From the NCBI GenBank assembly GCA_026400815.1, contig JAPLOI010000076.1, positions 125,237-187,566 of the forward strand: 62,330 bases of DNA, given 5' to 3'. The first letter of the stretch is position 1. Each line of letters starts with the position of its first letter. This DNA comes from Alphaproteobacteria bacterium. GTDB taxonomy: Bacteria; Pseudomonadota; Alphaproteobacteria; Acetobacterales; Acetobacteraceae. Position numbers and translations under genes: made by a program. Positions 26,771-40,535 of this stretch are shown here, one piece after another. The notes below the pieces were generated by a model. It had not been told where the DNA came from and made no database searches. It saw only the letters and a program-made list of their open reading frames with translations.

Positions 26771-28171
26771 CTAGAAGTGGAGGGCGCGCCCGTAGGCGTC
26801 AAGCACGGCTTCGTGCATGGCTTCGCTGATGGTGGGGTGCGGGAACACGGTGTGCATCAACTCCGCCTCCGTCGTCTCCAGCGTGCGGCCGATCGCGTAG
26901 CCCTGGATCATCTCCGTGACCTCCGCGCCGATCATGTGGGCGCCGAGGAGTTCGCCGGTTTTGGCATCGAAAATGGTCTTCACCAGGCCCTCGGGCTCGC
27001 CGAGCGCGATGGCCTTGCCGTTGCCGATGAAGGGGAATTTGCCGACCCGGATCTCGCGGCCGGCGGCCTTCGCGGCGGCTTCGGTCATGCCGACGCTGGC
27101 CACCTGCGGGTAGCAATAGGTGCAGCCGGGGATGTTGCCGGTGTTCATGGGATGGACGCCGGGGACGCCGGCGATCTTCTCCACGCAGATCACGCCCTCA
27201 TGCATCGCCTTGTGGGCGAGCCAGGGGGCGCCGGCCAGGTCGCCGATGGCATAGACGCCGGGCTCGCCGGTGCGGCACCACTCGTCAATCACGACATGGG
27301 TGCGGTCCACCTTCACGCCGGTGCCTTCGAGGCCGATGTTCTCCACATTGCCCACGATGCCGACGGCGGAGATGACGCGATCGACGGTGATCTCCTGCGC
27401 CTTGCCGGCCTGCTCGACGGTGACGGTCACGCTGTCCGCGCCCTTCTTCACGCCCTTCACGGCGGCGCCGGTGAGGATCTTCATGCCCTGCTTCTCGAAG
27501 GATTTGCGGGCGAAGGCGGAGATCTCGGCATCCTCCACCGGCAGCACGCGGTCCATCACCTCCACCACCGTCACTTCCGCGCCCATAGTGCGGTAGAAGC
27601 TGGCGAACTCGATGCCGATGGCGCCGGAGCCGATGACGAGCAGGGATTTCGGCATGGCGGGCGGCACCATCGCCTCACGGTAGGTCCAGATCAGCTTGCC
27701 GTCCGCCTCGATTCCCGGCAGCGCGCGGGCGCGGGCGCCGGTGGCCAGGATGATGTGCGGGGCCTTCAGCGTGGCGGTGGGCTTGCCCTCGGCTTCCACG
27801 GCCACGGTGTGCTTGCCGGCCAGCTTTCCGTTGCCCATCACCACGGTAATCTTGTGCTTACGCATGAGGTGGCCGACGCCGCCCGAGAGTTGCTTGGCGA
27901 CGGCGCGGGAACGGGCCACCACGGCGGCGAGGTCGAAGCGGATATTGTCCGCCGCCAGGCCGTAGGCCTTGAGGTTGTGCAGCGTGTGGTAGATTTCGCT
28001 GGTGCGCAGCAGCGCCTTGGTGGGGATGCAGCCCCAGTTGAGGCAGATGCCGCCGAGGTTCTCGCGCTCCACCACCGCGGTCTTCATGCCGAGCTGGGCG
28101 GCGCGGATGGCCGCCACATAGCCGCCGGGGCCGCCGCCGAGCACGATCAGGTCGAATTGCTGGTCGGCCAT
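26771..28171 (-). CDS. lpdA: Dihydrolipoyl dehydrogenase (E3)
   Basis: E3 reoxidises dihydrolipoyl groups of the pyruvate dehydrogenase complex with NAD+. The 466-residue protein has the FAD-binding GGGPGGYVAAIRAAQLG, the redox-active disulfide in GGICLNWGCIPTK, the NAD-binding VIGSGAIGIEFASFY and the C-terminal HPHPTISE-type motif with the catalytic His-Glu pair (reads FPHPTISEAMHEA). ATG 28171 is used; longer versions run into the acetyltransferase gene. It is fifth in the pdh operon. Confidence 0.97.
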   Translation of the reverse strand: MADQQFDLIVLGGGPGGYVAAIRAAQLGMKTAVVERENLGGICLNWGCIPTKALLRTSEIYHTLHNLKAYGLAADNIRFDLAAVVARSRAVAKQLSGGVGHLMRKHKITVVMGNGKLAGKHTVAVEAEGKPTATLKAPHIILATGARARALPGIEADGKLIWTYREAMVPPAMPKSLLVIGSGAIGIEFASFYRTMGAEVTVVEVMDRVLPVEDAEISAFARKSFEKQGMKILTGAAVKGVKKGADSVTVTVEQAGKAQEITVDRVISAVGIVGNVENIGLEGTGVKVDRTHVVIDEWCRTGEPGVYAIGDLAGAPWLAHKAMHEGVICVEKIAGVPGVHPMNTGNIPGCTYCYPQVASVGMTEAAAKAAGREIRVGKFPFIGNGKAIALGEPEGLVKTIFDAKTGELLGAHMIGAEVTEMIQGYAIGRTLETTEAELMHTVFPHPTISEAMHEAVLDAYGRALHF

Positions 28172-28206
28172 GGTGGGTCCTTTCGGGAAGGGTTCGTCAG
28201 GTGGCG

Positions 28207-28701
28207 TTAGCGGCCCGCCACCTTGGCCAGGGTTTCGCCCTGCAGGCGCTGCACCGTCCAGTCTTCCATGCCGACGGCGCCCAGCGAGCGGTAGAAGGCG
28301 ATGGAGGGGGCGTTCCAATCCAGCACGGACCACTCCATGCGCGCGCAGCCCTGGTCGAGCGCGCGGCAGGCCAGCACCTTGAAGATCGCCTTGCCAATCC
28401 CGCGGCCGCGATAGGCGGGGGCGACGAAGATGTCTTCCAGGTAGAGCCCGGGCTGCGCCATGAAGGTGGAGAAGTTGAAGAAGTAGAGCGCCAGCCCGAT
28501 CGGCTTGCCGGCATCCTCCACCAGCATGGCGAACACGCGCGGCGGGGTGCCGAACAGGGCGCGGGCGAACATCTCCGGCGTGCCGGTCGCGAGATGCTCC
28601 ATCTTTTCGTAGACGGCGAGCTGGCGGACGAAATGATCCACCAGCCCTTCGTCGCCGGGTACGGCGTCGCGCAGGGTGATGCCGGCGGGCAGGTCGCTCA
28701 C
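28207..28701 (-). CDS. GNAT acetyltransferase of the diamine (SSAT-like) group, inside the pdh operon
   Basis: This 164-residue acetyltransferase sits between pdhC and lpd. Motif A is in [20 protein letters not shown] (about residues 87-106), and [19 protein letters not shown] is the family's C-terminal signature. The YFFNFSTF and LEDIFV segments resemble spermidine/spermine and thialysine acetyltransferases. The GTG start overlaps the pdhC stop as GTGA, so it is coupled to E2. A polyamine or amino-acid acceptor is plausible. The link to pyruvate dehydrogenase may be simply that this operon makes acetyl-CoA, its donor. Confidence 0.87.
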   Translation of the reverse strand: MSDLPAGITLRDAVPGDEGLVDHFVRQLAVYEKMEHLATGTPEMFARALFGTPPRVFAMLVEDAGKPIGLALYFFNFSTFMAQPGLYLEDIFVAPAYRGRGIGKAIFKVLACRALDQGCARMEWSVLDWNAPSIAFYRSLGAVGMEDWTVQRLQGETLAKVAGR

Positions 28702-29978
28702 AGCAGCAGCCCCAGCGGGTCTTCGCAGAGGCGCTTGAACTCGCGCAGCCAGGTGGCGCCGAGCGCGCCATCCACCACGCGGTGGTCGCAGGACAGCGTG
28801 CAGGTCATCACGCGCGCCACGGCCAGCTCGCCGTTCTTGACCACCGGCTTGGGGGCAGCCGCGCCCACGGCCAGGATGGCGGCCTGGGGCGGGTTGATGA
28901 TGGCGCTGAAGTGCGACACGCCGAACATGCCCATGTTGGAGATGGAGAAGCCGCCGCCCTGGAATTCCTCCGGCTTCAGCTTGCCGGCCTTGGCGCGGCC
29001 GGCGAGGTCGCGCATCTCAGCGCTGATCGTCTGCAGGCCCTTCTGGTCGGCGCGGCGGATGATCGGCGTGATCAGGCCATCGGGGATGGCGACGGCCACC
29101 GAGATGTCCACGTCGTCGAACAGCACGGTGGCGTCGTCGGTCCAGGCCGCGTTCACCGCCGGCACGCGGCGCAGGGTGCGGGCGGCGGCCTTGATGACGA
29201 GGTCGTTCAGCGTGATGACGAAGCGGCCCTCGCCTTCCTTCGGGCTGCGGGCGTTGAGGTCCTCGCCGAGCTTCCACAGCGCATCCACCTCGATATCCAT
29301 CGAGACATAGAAATGCGGGATGCTGGACTTCGCCTCGCTGAGGCGGCGGGCAATCACGCGGCGCATGGAGGAATGCGGCACCAGCTTGTGCGGCGCGGTG
29401 ATGACGGGGGCCTGGCCGCGCGGGGCGGGGGCCGGGGCGGGAGCGGCCGCGGCGACCGGTGCCGGGGCGGCGGCAGCGGGGGCGCCCTTCGCGGCGGCTT
29501 CAACGTCGGCTCGCACGATGCGGCCGCCGGGGCCGGAGCCGGCGAGCTTAGACAGATCCAGCCCGGCCTGCTGCGCCATGCGGCGGGCGAGCGGCGAGGC
29601 GATCACGCGGTCACCGCTGGCGGCGGCCGGTGCGGGTGCGGCAGGGGCCGGGGCTGCGGCTGCCGGAGCCGGCGCGGGGGTGGGCGCGGCGGCGGCGGGG
29701 GCCGGTGCGGCCACCGGCGTGGCGGAGACGGATTCGCCGGGCTCCACCAGGATAGCGATGGGCTGGTTCACCTTCACGCCCTCGGTGCCGTCGGCCACCA
29801 GCAGCTTGCCGAGAATGCCTTCATCCACCGCTTCCACTTCCATCGTGGCCTTGTCGGTCTCGATCTCGGCGATCACGTCGCCGGCCTTCACCGTGTCGCC
29901 TTCCTTCTTGAGCCAGCGCGCCAGCGTGCCCTCGGTCATGGTTGGGCTCAGGGCAGGCATCAGGATATTGGTGGCCAT
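28698..29978 (-). CDS. pdhC: Pyruvate dehydrogenase E2, dihydrolipoamide acetyltransferase
   Basis: E2 is the core of the complex and transfers acetyl groups to CoA. The 426-residue protein has one lipoyl domain (residues 1-77, lipoylated Lys in [14 protein letters not shown]), a long Ala/Pro linker (about 85-125), the E3/E1-binding domain (about 130-165, [16 protein letters not shown]) and the catalytic domain with [15 protein letters not shown] near the C-terminus. Linker sequences contribute a strongly G-rich plus strand here. The spacing to pdhB is 43 bases. Confidence 0.97.
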   Translation of the reverse strand: MATNILMPALSPTMTEGTLARWLKKEGDTVKAGDVIAEIETDKATMEVEAVDEGILGKLLVADGTEGVKVNQPIAILVEPGESVSATPVAAPAPAAAAPTPAPAPAAAAPAPAAPAPAAASGDRVIASPLARRMAQQAGLDLSKLAGSGPGGRIVRADVEAAAKGAPAAAAPAPVAAAAPAPAPAPRGQAPVITAPHKLVPHSSMRRVIARRLSEAKSSIPHFYVSMDIEVDALWKLGEDLNARSPKEGEGRFVITLNDLVIKAAARTLRRVPAVNAAWTDDATVLFDDVDISVAVAIPDGLITPIIRRADQKGLQTISAEMRDLAGRAKAGKLKPEEFQGGGFSISNMGMFGVSHFSAIINPPQAAILAVGAAAPKPVVKNGELAVARVMTCTLSCDHRVVDGALGATWLREFKRLCEDPLGLLL

Positions 29979-30021
29979 GTCGCTTCCCCTGTGTCGGGTC
30001 GTTTTCTTGCCGGCAGGCGCG

Positions 30022-31359
30022 TCAGACGATCTTCTTCACCGCGTCCACAACCCATTCGGGCTGCGGCAGGGCGAGCTTTTCCAGATTGGCGGCGTAGGGC
30101 AGCGGCACGTCAGCGCCATACACACGCACCGGCGGCGCATCGAGCCAATCGAAGGCCTGCTCAATGATCTGCATGTTCACCTCGGCACCGATGCCGGCAT
30201 AGGGCCAGCCTTCCTCGACGGTAACGATGCGGCTGGTTTTCTTCACGCTTTCCACGATCGTGGCGGTATCGAGCGGGCGCAGCGAGCGCAGATTGATCAC
30301 CTCCGCCTCGATGCCCTGCGCAGCCAGTGCCTCGGCCGCCTTCATCGCCACGCCCACCATGATGGAGAAGGCAACGATCGTCACGTGCTTGCCAACGCGC
30401 TCCACCTTCGCCTTGCCGATCGGCAGCACGAAATCGGGGTCGGTCGGGCACTCGAAGCTTTGGCCGTAGAGGATCTCGTTCTCCAGGAACACCACCGGGT
30501 TCGGATCACGGATCGCGGCGCGCATCAAGCCCTTGGCATCCGCGGCGGACCAGGGGGCGACCACCTTCAGGCCGGGCACATGCGCGTACCAGCTGGCGTA
30601 GCACTGGCTGTGCTGGGCAGCGACGCGGCTGGCAGCACCATTGGGGCCGCGGAACACGATGGGGCAGCCCATCTGCCCGCCAGACATGTAGAGCGTTTTC
30701 GCCGCCGAGTTGATGATCTGGTCCATCGCCTGCATGGCGAAGTTGAAGGTCATGAACTCCACGATCGGCTTGAGGCCGTTCATGGCGGCACCCACCGCCA
30801 TGCCGGCAAAGCCGTGCTCGGTGATCGGCGTATCGATCACGCGCTTGTCGCCGAACTCCTCCAGCAGGCCCTGGCTGATCTTGTAGGCGCCCTGGTACTG
30901 CGCAACCTCCTCGCCCATCAGGAACACGCCGTCATCGGCGCGCATCTCCACGGCCATGGCGTCCCGCAGGGCTTCGCGCACGGTGAGGGGGGCTGTGGGG
31001 CCCCAATCCTTCTCCTCCCGCAGCGGCGCGGCCAGGGCCGGTGCCTGGGCGTGCGCCTGGGCAGGTGCCGCGGCGATGGCAACCGGCGCAGCAGCAGCCG
31101 GGGTGGGGGCCGCAGCCCCTGCCCCGCCATTCAGCTCGGCGATCGGGGTGTTCACGGCCACGCCCTCGGCGCCCTCCGGCACCAGGATGGCAGTGAGCGT
31201 TCCCTCGTCGACCGCCTCCACTTCCATCGTCGCCTTGTCGGTCTCGATCTCGGCCAGCACGTCGCCCGCCTTGATGGTGTCGCCAACGGCCTTCAGCCAC
31301 TTGGCGAGCTTGCCCTCGGTCATGGTCGGCGACAGCGCCGGCATCAGGATCTGCGTCAC
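30022..31359 (-). CDS. pdhB: Pyruvate dehydrogenase E1 beta with N-terminal lipoyl domain
   Basis: E1 beta pairs with E1 alpha to decarboxylate pyruvate. The 445-residue protein starts with a complete lipoyl domain (1-78, Lys in [14 protein letters not shown]) and an Ala/Pro linker, then the transketolase-like domain from about 122 ([18 protein letters not shown]) with [12 protein letters not shown] and the C-terminal domain. The lipoyl fusion is typical of alphaproteobacteria. A GTG start follows the pdhA stop by four bases without a clear ribosome binding site, so translation is probably coupled. Confidence 0.97.
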   Translation of the reverse strand: MTQILMPALSPTMTEGKLAKWLKAVGDTIKAGDVLAEIETDKATMEVEAVDEGTLTAILVPEGAEGVAVNTPIAELNGGAGAAAPTPAAAAPVAIAAAPAQAHAQAPALAAPLREEKDWGPTAPLTVREALRDAMAVEMRADDGVFLMGEEVAQYQGAYKISQGLLEEFGDKRVIDTPITEHGFAGMAVGAAMNGLKPIVEFMTFNFAMQAMDQIINSAAKTLYMSGGQMGCPIVFRGPNGAASRVAAQHSQCYASWYAHVPGLKVVAPWSAADAKGLMRAAIRDPNPVVFLENEILYGQSFECPTDPDFVLPIGKAKVERVGKHVTIVAFSIMVGVAMKAAEALAAQGIEAEVINLRSLRPLDTATIVESVKKTSRIVTVEEGWPYAGIGAEVNMQIIEQAFDWLDAPPVRVYGADVPLPYAANLEKLALPQPEWVVDAVKKIV

Positions 31360-31363
31360 GGGA

Positions 31364-32425
31364 TCAGGACTCCACCAGCACGTCGGTCCAGAGTTCCTTC
31401 GGATCCGGCTCCGGGCTGCTCTGCGCGAAATCGGCGCTGTCCTGCACGATGCGCTTCACCTCGTCGTCGATCGTCTTGAAGGCGGCCTCGGCCACGCCCA
31501 TGCCCTCCAGCTTGTGGCGCGCACCCTCGATGCAGTCGCGCTCGGTGCGCATCTTCTGCACCTCCTCACGCGTGCGGTAGCGGCCGGGGTCGGACATGGA
31601 GTGGCCGCGGTAGCGGTAGGTCTTCACCTCCAGCAGGTACGGGCCCTTGCCGGCGCGGCAATGGGCAACCGCGATCTCGGCGGCCGCATGCATCGCCTCC
31701 ACGTCCATGCCATCCACCTGCGCGCCAGGGATGCCCCAGGGGGCGCCGTTCTGGCTCAGGTCGCGGCTGGCGCTGGAGCGGTCCACCGCCGTGCCCATGC
31801 CGTATTTGTTGTTCTCGATCACGTAGATGCAGGGCAGCTTCATCAGGGCGGCGAGGTTGAAGCTCTCGAACACCTGGCCCTGGTTGCTGGCGCCGTCGCC
31901 GAAATAGGTCACGCACACCCGGTCATTGCCGCGATAGCGGTTGCTGAACGCCAGCCCGGTACCCAGGCTCACCTGCGCGGCGACGATGCCGTGGCCGCCG
32001 AAGAAGTTCTGCTCCTTGCTGAACATGTGCATGGAGCCGCCCTTGCCGCGGGAATAGCCGCCCTCGCGCCCAGTCAGCTCAGCCATCACGCCGCGGGCTT
32101 CCATGCCGGTGGCGAGCATGTGGCCGTGATCGCGGTAGGAGGTGATCACTTGGTCGCCCTTGCCGAGCGCCAGCTGGATGCCGACCACCACGGCTTCCTG
32201 GCCGATATACAAATGGCAGAACCCGCCGATCAGCCCCATGCCATAGAGCTGGCCCGCCTTCTCCTCGAAGCGGCGGATCAGAAGCATATCGCGATAGGCC
32301 TTCAGCAGGGATTCCTGCGGCAGGCCGGGCTGGTTTGTACCTGGAGTACGGCCGGCGGGGGCACGCGCGGCTTTCGCGCGCTTGCCCTTGTCCGCCGCCT
32401 TGGCTCGCTCCGCTGCCTGGGCCAT
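31364..32425 (-). CDS. pdhA: Pyruvate dehydrogenase E1 alpha
   Basis: E1 alpha binds thiamine diphosphate. The 353-residue protein has a basic N-terminal tail rich in Ala/Lys (about 1-35), the catalytic [23 protein letters not shown] region, the thiamine-diphosphate motif [13 protein letters not shown] and the phosphorylation-loop-like [18 protein letters not shown] 32425 has GGAGG eight bases upstream. It is the first gene of a run of closely spaced minus-strand genes reaching at least to ratA. Regulation is discussed under the inverted repeat at 32547. Confidence 0.97.
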   Translation of the reverse strand: MAQAAERAKAADKGKRAKAARAPAGRTPGTNQPGLPQESLLKAYRDMLLIRRFEEKAGQLYGMGLIGGFCHLYIGQEAVVVGIQLALGKGDQVITSYRDHGHMLATGMEARGVMAELTGREGGYSRGKGGSMHMFSKEQNFFGGHGIVAAQVSLGTGLAFSNRYRGNDRVCVTYFGDGASNQGQVFESFNLAALMKLPCIYVIENNKYGMGTAVDRSSASRDLSQNGAPWGIPGAQVDGMDVEAMHAAAEIAVAHCRAGKGPYLLEVKTYRYRGHSMSDPGRYRTREEVQKMRTERDCIEGARHKLEGMGVAEAAFKTIDDEVKRIVQDSADFAQSSPEPDPKELWTDVLVES

Positions 32426-32546
32426 GGCGCTGCCTCCGTCGAGAAGCTGGTGGAACGGGATTGTGGCCTATTCACGTAGCGCCGCCCCCCCAGCCCGGCA
32501 AGCGCGCAGCGACAAAAACGCGTTATTGTGCAATGCAATAGAGGCT

Positions 32547-32567
32547 GTTAACCACAATCCGGTTAAC
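32547..32567. promoter_or_regulatory. Inverted repeat in the pdhA upstream region
   Basis: Perfect 7-bp arms GTTAACC and GGTTAAC are separated by seven bases, 122-142 bases upstream of the pdhA start in an unusually AT-rich island (about 32,511-32,580). It does not match E. coli PdhR sites, and the TTAA spacing of 11 does not fit the CtrA consensus. An operator for a pdh regulator is the simplest reading. Confidence 0.4.
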
Positions 32568-32636
32568 TGCTTGAACGACTGATGCAGCGCCATGGTGCTC
32601 CGCACGAGACAGCAAGAAACCGCCCGATTCAGCGCA

Positions 32637-32668
32637 CGAAAATTTCGCACAACCGCCGAAATTCGCAC
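32637..32668. promoter_or_regulatory. Pair of direct AT-core motifs between ftsB and pdhA
   Basis: CGAAAATTTCGCAC (32637) and CGAAATTCGCAC (32657) are near-identical, each centred on a small palindrome, 20 bases apart start to start (about two helix turns). This suits a protein that binds cooperatively to one DNA face. It lies downstream of ftsB and far upstream of pdhA. Confidence 0.3.
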
Positions 32669-32705
32669 CGCCGTTGCGCCACACCCCGGCGCCGCGGCTG
32701 GCCGG

Positions 32706-33035
32706 TCAGAACAGCTTCTGGCCGTTCGGATACATCATGATCACGTCGTTCGGGTCGCTGACGTTCAGCATGGCGCGCCCCCGCTCATCCAGCGCATCGC
32801 GATCCAGCCGCGCGCCGCGCAGCCCGTTCACCCGGCGGTCCCACAAGGCGAGTTCCAGCTGCGCCCGCTCCAGCTGCGCCTTGGCCAGCACCAGGTCCTT
32901 CTGCCGCTCGGCATAGGAGAGCAGGCCGCGATCGCCCTGGGAGGCATGCCAGACGAAATACGCACTGAGCGACAGGAACACCACGGGCGCCACTGCTGCC
33001 CGCATCTGCCGCTTCACGCTTCGCCAGATATCCAT
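32706..33035 (-). CDS. ftsB: Cell division protein FtsB / septum formation initiator family
   Basis: FtsB forms a complex with FtsL and FtsQ that activates septal peptidoglycan synthesis. The 109-residue bitopic protein has a short basic cytoplasmic end, a membrane segment (about 13-31, VAPVVFLSLSAYFVWHA) and a periplasmic coiled coil (about 40-75). It ends with the conserved-type LDERGRAMLNVSDPNDVIMM. ATG 33035 gives the expected short N-terminus. The position between eno and pdhA is the usual one in alphaproteobacteria; here a small divergent gene lies in between. Confidence 0.88.
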   Translation of the reverse strand: MDIWRSVKRQMRAAVAPVVFLSLSAYFVWHASQGDRGLLSYAERQKDLVLAKAQLERAQLELALWDRRVNGLRGARLDRDALDERGRAMLNVSDPNDVIMMYPNGQKLF

Positions 33036-33242
33036 GCCAGCCCGCACCTCCGAAGCCCCAGCTATACCAGAGCCCCGGGGAACGTACAGTTGGAAAATCA
33101 ATGCGGCAGCAGACGGAAGTACGATTTTTCCGCCAGCGTGGCGGGCCTGCCACCATCCTGCCACACCAGCAGCCCGAATTTCGCCGTCCGTTGTGGAGCA
33201 TGATCGCCCCAGTCGGCCATCCGGCCGCACCAGGAGGCATTC

Positions 33243-33575
33243 ATGAAGGCACGATCCGCGTTCCTTGCCGCCGCAGCGGCAATCGGGCTGGCCGCTGCCA
33301 TGCCGGCGACCGCCGAGGCCGGGGGCTACCGACACGACGGGTATGGCCCAGGGTATGGTGGGGGCTATCGCGGGGGCCATGGTGGAGGCTACGGCCATGG
33401 CGGCTGGGGCGGCCCCCGGTGGCACAACCCGCACTGGCACAACCCGCACTGGCGCCACCCAGGCTACTACGCGCCGCCGCCCGTCTACTACGCACCGCCG
33501 CCGGTCTATTACCGGCCGCGCCCCTACGCCTACGCCCCGCCGCCCTCGGTGTTCTTCGGCTTCCGGGTGCCCTGA
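33243..33575 (+). CDS. Small secreted Gly/His/Tyr/Pro-rich protein
   Basis: This 110-residue protein has a clear signal peptide (AFLAAAAAIGLAAAMPATAEA, cleavage near residue 26) and a low-complexity mature region. GYGPGYGGGYRGGHGGGYGHGG is followed by three WHNPHW-type repeats, two PPPVYYAPP units and FFGFRVP. AGGAGG five bases before the ATG is a strong ribosome binding site. His clusters could bind metal and the Tyr/Gly repeats suggest a surface or matrix protein; both are guesses. It is the only plus-strand gene between 22 and 53 kb. Confidence 0.75.
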   Translation: MKARSAFLAAAAAIGLAAAMPATAEAGGYRHDGYGPGYGGGYRGGHGGGYGHGGWGGPRWHNPHWHNPHWRHPGYYAPPPVYYAPPPVYYRPRPYAYAPPPSVFFGFRVP

Positions 33576-33593
33576 GCGCCGGGAACGCCCGCC

Positions 33594-34940
<1,347 letters not shown>

Positions 34941-37001
34941 CTAGGCCGCGCGCACGCCGGCGATGAACCCGCCCACCTCGCGCGTCAGCGCCTCCGCCTC
35001 GCGGGAAACCTGGCCCGCGGCTTGCAGCACCTCGGTGGCAGAGCGGCCGGTATCCGCCGCCGCCTGGCTCACCTCGGAAATATTGCCGGTCACCTCGCCA
35101 GAGCTCAACGCCGCCTGCTGCACCGAGCGTGCGATCTCCTCCGTTGCGGCGCCCTGCTGCTCCACCGCCGCGGCGATGCCGGCAGCGATTCGGCTCACCT
35201 CGGCGATGGTGGTCACGATGCCGTCGATCGCCTCCACCGCGGCGCGGGTGGCGGCCTGGATCTCCTGCACCTGCTGGCCGATCTCCCCGGTGGCACGGCT
35301 GGTCTGGCTGGCCAGCGACTTCACCTCGCTCGCCACCACGGCGAAGCCCTTGCCGGCCTCCCCGGCGCGGGCCGCCTCGATCGTGGCATTCAGCGCCAGC
35401 AGGTTGGTCTTGCCGGCGATCTCACTGATCAGCCCCACCACGTCGCCGATGCGCTGCGCGCCGGCCGCGAGGTCCTTCACGATCCCGTCCGTCCGCGCCG
35501 CATCCTGTGCCGCGCGGTCGCTGATGGCGGCGGATTGCGAAACCTGGCGCGCGATCTCGCGGATCGAGGCGCCGAGCTCCTCCGCCGAGGCAGCCACCAC
35601 GTTCACGCTGCCCGACATCTGGTGCGCCGCAGCGGCCACCTGGGTGGCCCGGCCATCGGTGCGCGCCGCCGTGTCGGTCATGGAAGTCGCGGTACCCTGT
35701 AGTTCGTCGGCCGCCTGTGCCAGGGTCTGGGTCAGCGTGCCCACCTTGCCCTCGAAATCCTGCACCAGGGTGGCAAGGGTTTCGGCGCGGCGTTGCCGTG
35801 CCGCCTGCTCCTGCGCCTCCGCGGTGGCCAGGCGCTCGGCACGCATGCCGTTCTGCTTGAACACCTCCACCGCCTCGGCCATGGCGCCGATCTCGTCGCG
35901 GTTTTCACGGCCCGGCACCTCCACCGCCCAGTCGCCTTGTGCCAGCCGCGTCATCGCCGCCGTCATCCCGCGCACCGGCCGCAGGATGCTGTGCGCCACC
36001 AGCACCGCAAAGAACATCCCCGCCAGCAGGCACGCGGCGGCCAGCGCCAGCTCCACCACCCAGGAACTGTCGATCGAGTCGAGCGCCGCCTGGTCCGCCG
36101 TCTTGAAATCGCCCGCCAGGATCTCCGCCACCTTGGACAGCGCGGCCTTGGCCTGCTGCAACGCGGCCACCTGGCGCTCACGGTAAAGCTCCGACTGCTC
36201 CAGGATGGAAACGCTGGCCTCGGTGAAGTCGTCGCGGAAATCCACGCTCAGTGTGCGGGCATCCGCCCCCAGGCGCAGGATCGTCTCGTCCAGCTGCCCG
36301 TCCAGGGCATTGAGCGCGAATTCGTAGTGGTCGCCCGCCTGCTTGAACTGGCCCACGGCCGAAGCATCGCGCGTGGCCAGGAAGCGCCAGTTGGCCATCT
36401 GCGCCTGCAGGTTCGCGGTCTCCAGCATGTCCGCCGTGCCGCCCAGCGCACCGTCGTCCACGCCGCGCGCGGCCTTGGCCAGGCGCTCGGTGATGCGCGC
36501 CAGGCGCTGGCCGTTGCGGTAGAGCCGCGTGCGCGCCTCCTCGGCGGTGGTGCCCAGCTCCAGCATCCGGCGCGCCGTGGCTTCCAGCGCATCGACCTGG
36601 GCGGCAACATCCTTCAGCACCGAGGCTACGCCGGCATCGCGGGAGGCTGCGGCCACCGCTTCCATGTCCCGGCGGATCTGCGCGGGCAGCGCGATCATGT
36701 CGGCGGCATTGCCATCCAGCATGTAGCGCAGCTGCACGGCATCGAATTCCTGCATGCGGTCCCGCGCCCGCTCCACCAGCTGCACGGCGCCGGTGTTCTG
36801 CCGCAGCCGGTCGATCTGGCCGCCGATCACGTGCAGGGCCCACAGCCCCGCCCCGGCCAGCGCGAGCGACAGCAGGATCAGCACCGCGTAGCCGCCATAG
36901 AGCCGGGTGCGCAGCGGCAGCCGCCAACGCCCTGTGAGCCCAGACGACAGGCCACCCGACAATTGTTCCGATGCCCGCAACCCGGCTTCGCTCGTGCTCA
37001 T
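34941..37001 (-). CDS. Methyl-accepting chemotaxis protein
   Basis: This 686-residue receptor relays an external signal to CheA/CheW. It has a membrane segment (about 33-55), a helical periplasmic domain (about 56-315), a second membrane segment (318-342), a HAMP domain (about 344-398) and a long signalling hairpin. The tip contains EIAGKTNLLALNATIEAARAGEAGKGFAVVASEVK. The sensor domain resembles four-helix-bundle inputs with no recognisable ligand motif. No che genes are nearby, so it is an orphan receptor. A hydrophobic end (VGGFIAGVRAA) replaces any CheR-tether pentapeptide. Confidence 0.95.
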   Translation of the reverse strand: MSTSEAGLRASEQLSGGLSSGLTGRWRLPLRTRLYGGYAVLILLSLALAGAGLWALHVIGGQIDRLRQNTGAVQLVERARDRMQEFDAVQLRYMLDGNAADMIALPAQIRRDMEAVAAASRDAGVASVLKDVAAQVDALEATARRMLELGTTAEEARTRLYRNGQRLARITERLAKAARGVDDGALGGTADMLETANLQAQMANWRFLATRDASAVGQFKQAGDHYEFALNALDGQLDETILRLGADARTLSVDFRDDFTEASVSILEQSELYRERQVAALQQAKAALSKVAEILAGDFKTADQAALDSIDSSWVVELALAAACLLAGMFFAVLVAHSILRPVRGMTAAMTRLAQGDWAVEVPGRENRDEIGAMAEAVEVFKQNGMRAERLATAEAQEQAARQRRAETLATLVQDFEGKVGTLTQTLAQAADELQGTATSMTDTAARTDGRATQVAAAAHQMSGSVNVVAASAEELGASIREIARQVSQSAAISDRAAQDAARTDGIVKDLAAGAQRIGDVVGLISEIAGKTNLLALNATIEAARAGEAGKGFAVVASEVKSLASQTSRATGEIGQQVQEIQAATRAAVEAIDGIVTTIAEVSRIAAGIAAAVEQQGAATEEIARSVQQAALSSGEVTGNISEVSQAAADTGRSATEVLQAAGQVSREAEALTREVGGFIAGVRAA

Positions 37002-37210
37002 TCCCCAGCCTCCATCGTCGGCGCACCGCCGGTCTGAGGGCTTCGGATATCGGGCTGAAATTAATAAATCATGTGAAGCAGGGGTTCGGATCCCCGCATA
37101 ATTGCCGTACGGTCACGAATGCCCCGTTGCCGGGCATCGGCGCCGCGGCACAGGGCGCCACCCGGCATCCGGACCGCGTGGTCCGAACCCGGGCGGGCCC
37201 GCGTGCGGGA

Positions 37211-37546
37211 TCAGACCCCGAGCAGTTCCACGTCGAACACCAGCGTGGCATTCGGCGGGATCACGCCGCCGGCGCCGTGCGCGCCATAGCCCATCTCCGG
37301 CGGGATGATCAGCGTGCGCTGCCCGCCCACCTTCATGCCGGCCACGCCCTGGTCCCAGCCCTGGATCACGCGCCCGGCGCCGAGCGGGAACACGAAGGGG
37401 TCGTTGCGGTCGCGCGAGCTGTCGAACTTGCGGCCCTTGTTCTCCGGCGCACCGGCATCAAACAGCCAGCCGGTGTAGTGCACGGTCACCATCTTGCCGG
37501 CAACGGCCTCGGCGCCATCGCCGGTCTTGTGGTCGATCATCTGCAT
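37211..37546 (-). CDS. FKBP-type peptidyl-prolyl isomerase
   Basis: This 111-residue single FKBP domain catalyses proline cis-trans isomerisation. It has [11 protein letters not shown] near residue 20, [22 protein letters not shown], the active-site [21 protein letters not shown] and a [25 protein letters not shown] end. The FKBP12-like core is complete and there is no signal peptide, so it is cytosolic. The ATG at 37546 is 20 bases after the kdsA stop, so it is likely in the same operon. Confidence 0.94.
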   Translation of the reverse strand: MQMIDHKTGDGAEAVAGKMVTVHYTGWLFDAGAPENKGRKFDSSRDRNDPFVFPLGAGRVIQGWDQGVAGMKVGGQRTLIIPPEMGYGAHGAGGVIPPNATLVFDVELLGV

Positions 37547-37566
37547 CGTCGTCTTCCTTGTTGGGA

Positions 37567-40460
<2,894 letters not shown>

Positions 40461-40535
40461 TTCCCCAAGGGAGGTCGCAAGCCGCGCCTTCTACAGGCTG
40501 CGGCCGCCCTTGGGAAGCAGCCGCGGCCGTATCCC

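Noticed and set aside
32547-32567. CtrA site at GTTAACC/GGTTAAC
   Set aside because: The TTAA to TTAAC spacing is 11 and not 7, so it is listed only as an inverted repeat of unknown function.
37079-37100. tRNA T-arm-like stem and loop (GGGGTTCGGATCCCC)
   Set aside because: No acceptor, D or anticodon arms can be assembled around it, and the loop lacks the conserved A58.
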